Assembly: GCA_003445555.1 (NCBI GenBank)
Contig: DMDI01000107.1
Coordinates: 1 to 6,484 of the forward strand
Reading direction: 5' to 3'
Source: Desulfotomaculum sp.
Lineage (GTDB): Bacteria > Bacillota > Desulfotomaculia > Desulfotomaculales > Nap2-2B
DNA length: 6,484 nt
In this document: positions 5,675 through 6,484 of the stretch, in pieces
Numbering within the stretch: the stretch's first letter is position 1
How the letters are laid out: every line of letters starts with the position of its first letter
Made by a program: the position numbers and the translations under genes
The notes under the pieces: generated by a model
What the model was told of the DNA's origin: nothing
The model's database searches: none
Seen by the model: only the letters and a program-made list of their open reading frames with translations

Positions 5675-6070
5675 ATGGAGCGATCTTCTTCCAATAACAA
5701 GGGAAAAACTGTCCAGCATCAGTTTGACAGCTTTTGCAGGAAAGTCTTGAAAGGCGAAGCCGGCAATTACCGCAAAGCACTTGCCCGGCGCTTGCAGTAC
5801 GAAGTGACCTTTTCCGAGTTGTCAGAGAAGGAGTTGAACCAGCTTTATACTATGGATGAATATGCGACTGATTATTACTTGTTCCAAGCAATGGGCTACG
5901 ATGTCGAGGTCAAGGACGCGTTGATAGGTGAAGCGTTAGAAGCTCTGCCCGAGAAAAAGCGCAACATTATCCTGCTGTCTTATTTCATGGATATGCCGGA
6001 TGCGGAAATCGGGGAACTGATGAACCTGGTGCGCACCACCATCTACCGGCATAGGACAAGCTCACTGTAA
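5675..6070 (+). CDS. Conjugative-element sigma-70-like regulator, C-terminally truncated
   Basis: A 131-residue product typical of the sigma-like protein of Tn916/Tn1549 elements: TVQHQFDSFCRKVLKGEA, FSELSEKELNQLYTMDEY, DYYLFQAMGYDVEVKDAL, then a region-4-like C-terminus LPEKKRNIILLSYFMDMPDA plus EIGELMNLVRTTIYRHRTSSL. It lacks region 2 of a true sigma factor, as usual for the family. Codon 132 is TAA (6068-6070). The same frame continues QIKKYMEGKADGENKSEP to TAA at 6125-6127, which is just how intact homologues end, overlapping the HTH gene. A single change (for example AAA to TAA) has therefore removed about 18 or 19 terminal residues. The DNA-binding helices are kept, so partial function is possible. 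The loss also breaks the translational overlap with the next gene, leaving 31 bases between. Confidence 0.85.
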   Translation: MERSSSNNKGKTVQHQFDSFCRKVLKGEAGNYRKALARRLQYEVTFSELSEKELNQLYTMDEYATDYYLFQAMGYDVEVKDALIGEALEALPEKKRNIILLSYFMDMPDAEIGELMNLVRTTIYRHRTSSL

Positions 6071-6101
6071 CAAATCAAAAAATATATGGAGGGAAAAGCC
6101 G

Positions 6102-6344
6102 ATGGTGAAAACAAGTCCGAGCCGTAAAAATCTGCTGCCTTTTCCCGTCATTGCGGCTGCGGCAGGCGGCAACATCGACGCGATCAATGCCGTGCTGAAA
6201 CACTACGAAGGGTATATTGCCGCGTTGTCCACTAGGCAGCTTTACGACGAAAACGGCAATCCCCATCTGTGTGCAAACCCTGAATTGCGCCGCAGACTGG
6301 AAACCAAGCTTATTGCCAAAATCCTTACATTCAAGGTAGCCTAA
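6102..6344 (+). CDS. Conjugative-element helix-turn-helix regulator (HTH_16 family, Tn916 Orf8-like)
   Basis: An 80-residue full-length protein. It carries the family's marks: LLPFPVIAAAAGGNIDAINA, VLKHYEGYIAALSTRQLYDE, NGNPHLCANPELRRRLETKL and IAKILTF. These proteins are small DNA-binding partners of the sigma-like protein and act in the control of excision and transfer genes. ATG 6102 has GGAGGG (6088-6093) 8 nt upstream. That ribosome site lies in what was the 3' end of the sigma-like gene before the TAA. Intact versions overlap, so the two were made in step; here the overlap is lost, but the ribosome site is still there. The gene looks intact and unchanged in frame. Confidence 0.88.
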   Translation: MVKTSPSRKNLLPFPVIAAAAGGNIDAINAVLKHYEGYIAALSTRQLYDENGNPHLCANPELRRRLETKLIAKILTFKVA

Positions 6345-6349
6345 GCCTT

Positions 6350-6399
6350 GCCCGTACGGGAATGTGTCCCCTCTTTCCACCTTCCCGATGCGGGCTTTT
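6350..6399 (+). terminator. Terminator-like hairpin after the HTH gene
   Basis: GCCCG-TA-CGGGAA (6350-6362) pairs with TTCCCG-ATG-CGGGC (6382-6395). That makes two helices, 6 and 5 bp, with a small internal loop and a 19-base apical loop, followed by TTTT. Each arm is also a mini-palindrome (CCCGTACGGG, CCCGATGCGGG), so two alternative hairpins can form and the second alone could terminate. Confidence 0.65.
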
Positions 6400-6417
6400 C
6401 GTGTTGTTGCCGGTCTA

Positions 6418-6448
6418 TAAAAGCCCATTGGTTGCCGATGAGCTTTTA
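6418..6448 (+). other. Second hairpin near the window end
   Basis: TAAAAGCCCATTGG and the matching CCGATGAGCTTTTA half form a long stem of about 13 pairs with one C-A mismatch, one G-T pair and a tiny loop. No T-run follows directly. In this element family the next gene is a recombinase accessory gene, so the hairpin may lie in its leader or be a back-up terminator. Confidence 0.45.
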
Positions 6449-6450
6449 CA

Positions 6451-6480
6451 GGTTGACAAACCTTGTTCTTTGACAAAGAA
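6451..6480. promoter_or_regulatory. TTGACAAA repeat and inverted repeats before the next gene
   Basis: TTGACAAA occurs at 6453-6460 and 6470-6477, 17 bases apart. Each copy sits in a small palindrome (GGTTGACAAACC; TTCTTTG-A-CAAAGAA). The TTGACA core could be the -35 of a promoter for the following gene, or the pair could be sites for a regulator or recombination protein. The -10 would fall outside the window. Confidence 0.35.
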
Positions 6481-6484
6481 AGCG

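Larger units (their letters stand above)
5553..6484 (+). mobile_element. Regulatory module of a Tn916/Tn1549-type integrative conjugative element (partial)
   Basis: The overlapping pair of a sigma-like gene and an HTH_16 gene is the conserved control module of this element group. In Tn916 the corresponding orf7/orf8 stimulate excision and transfer gene expression and lie next to the excisionase and integrase genes. The left border given is only the second terminator's end, not a mapped attachment site. The recombinase genes and the other end lie outside. The upstream sigma/anti-sigma/secreted-protein genes may be cargo or resident chromosome; the sequence does not say which. Confidence 0.55.

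Noticed and set aside
6075..6476. Minus-strand 133-codon frame over the HTH gene
   Set aside because: Shadow of the well-recognised HTH_16 gene and its terminator.

Overview
The window looks like chromosome of a Gram-positive, Clostridia-type Firmicute (possibly the Peptococcaceae/Desulfotomaculum side of the class; this is inference from protein style). Evidence: strong AGGAGG-type ribosome binding sites, a lipobox lipoprotein, signal peptides of Firmicute type, an ECF sigma/DUF4367 anti-sigma pair and a Tn916/Tn1549-type conjugative-element regulatory module. Much of it is accessory DNA, and several reading frames are broken.

Left edge (1-596, + strand): the C-terminal two thirds or so of a repeat-family protein with a winged-helix-like tail; its start lies outside the window. 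It converges on a minus-strand block. In that block's transcription order: a short disrupted reading frame with a very strong ribosome binding site (about 2695-2457), a secreted Amidase_6-type cysteine hydrolase whose signal-peptide coding is cut by an in-frame TGA (2434-1232), a perfect 15-bp stem-loop (1222-1184), and a small lipoprotein with an NTF2-like look (1160-636). The amidase and lipoprotein are both extracytoplasmic and may form a cell-envelope operon.

Centre (3181-5311, + strand): an ECF-type sigma factor, overlapping by 11 bases a membrane anti-sigma factor with a DUF4367 sensor domain, then a small secreted beta-rich protein (DUF6147-like), closed by a strong terminator. Between anti-sigma and secreted protein sits a long hairpin that has the form of an intrinsic terminator and whose 3' arm contains the secreted gene's Shine-Dalgarno. 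The secreted gene may therefore be transcribed and translated under separate control from the sigma/anti-sigma pair.

Right part (about 5312-6484, + strand): a gene-poor stretch bounded by two intrinsic terminators with one possible 27-codon peptide, then the sigma-like and HTH_16 genes of a conjugative transposon, the former losing its last 18 residues to an in-frame TAA, followed by a terminator-like hairpin, a second hairpin and a TTGACAAA repeat at the window edge. The element's recombinase genes would be expected just outside the window.

The most notable signals are RNA-level: the SD-containing hairpin at 4562-4616, the 13-bp long-range stem over a triple-proline leader at 2564-2677, and the isolated unit between terminators at 5312-5547. 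Two nonsense codons plus one likely frameshift suggest a decaying accessory region or consensus errors.
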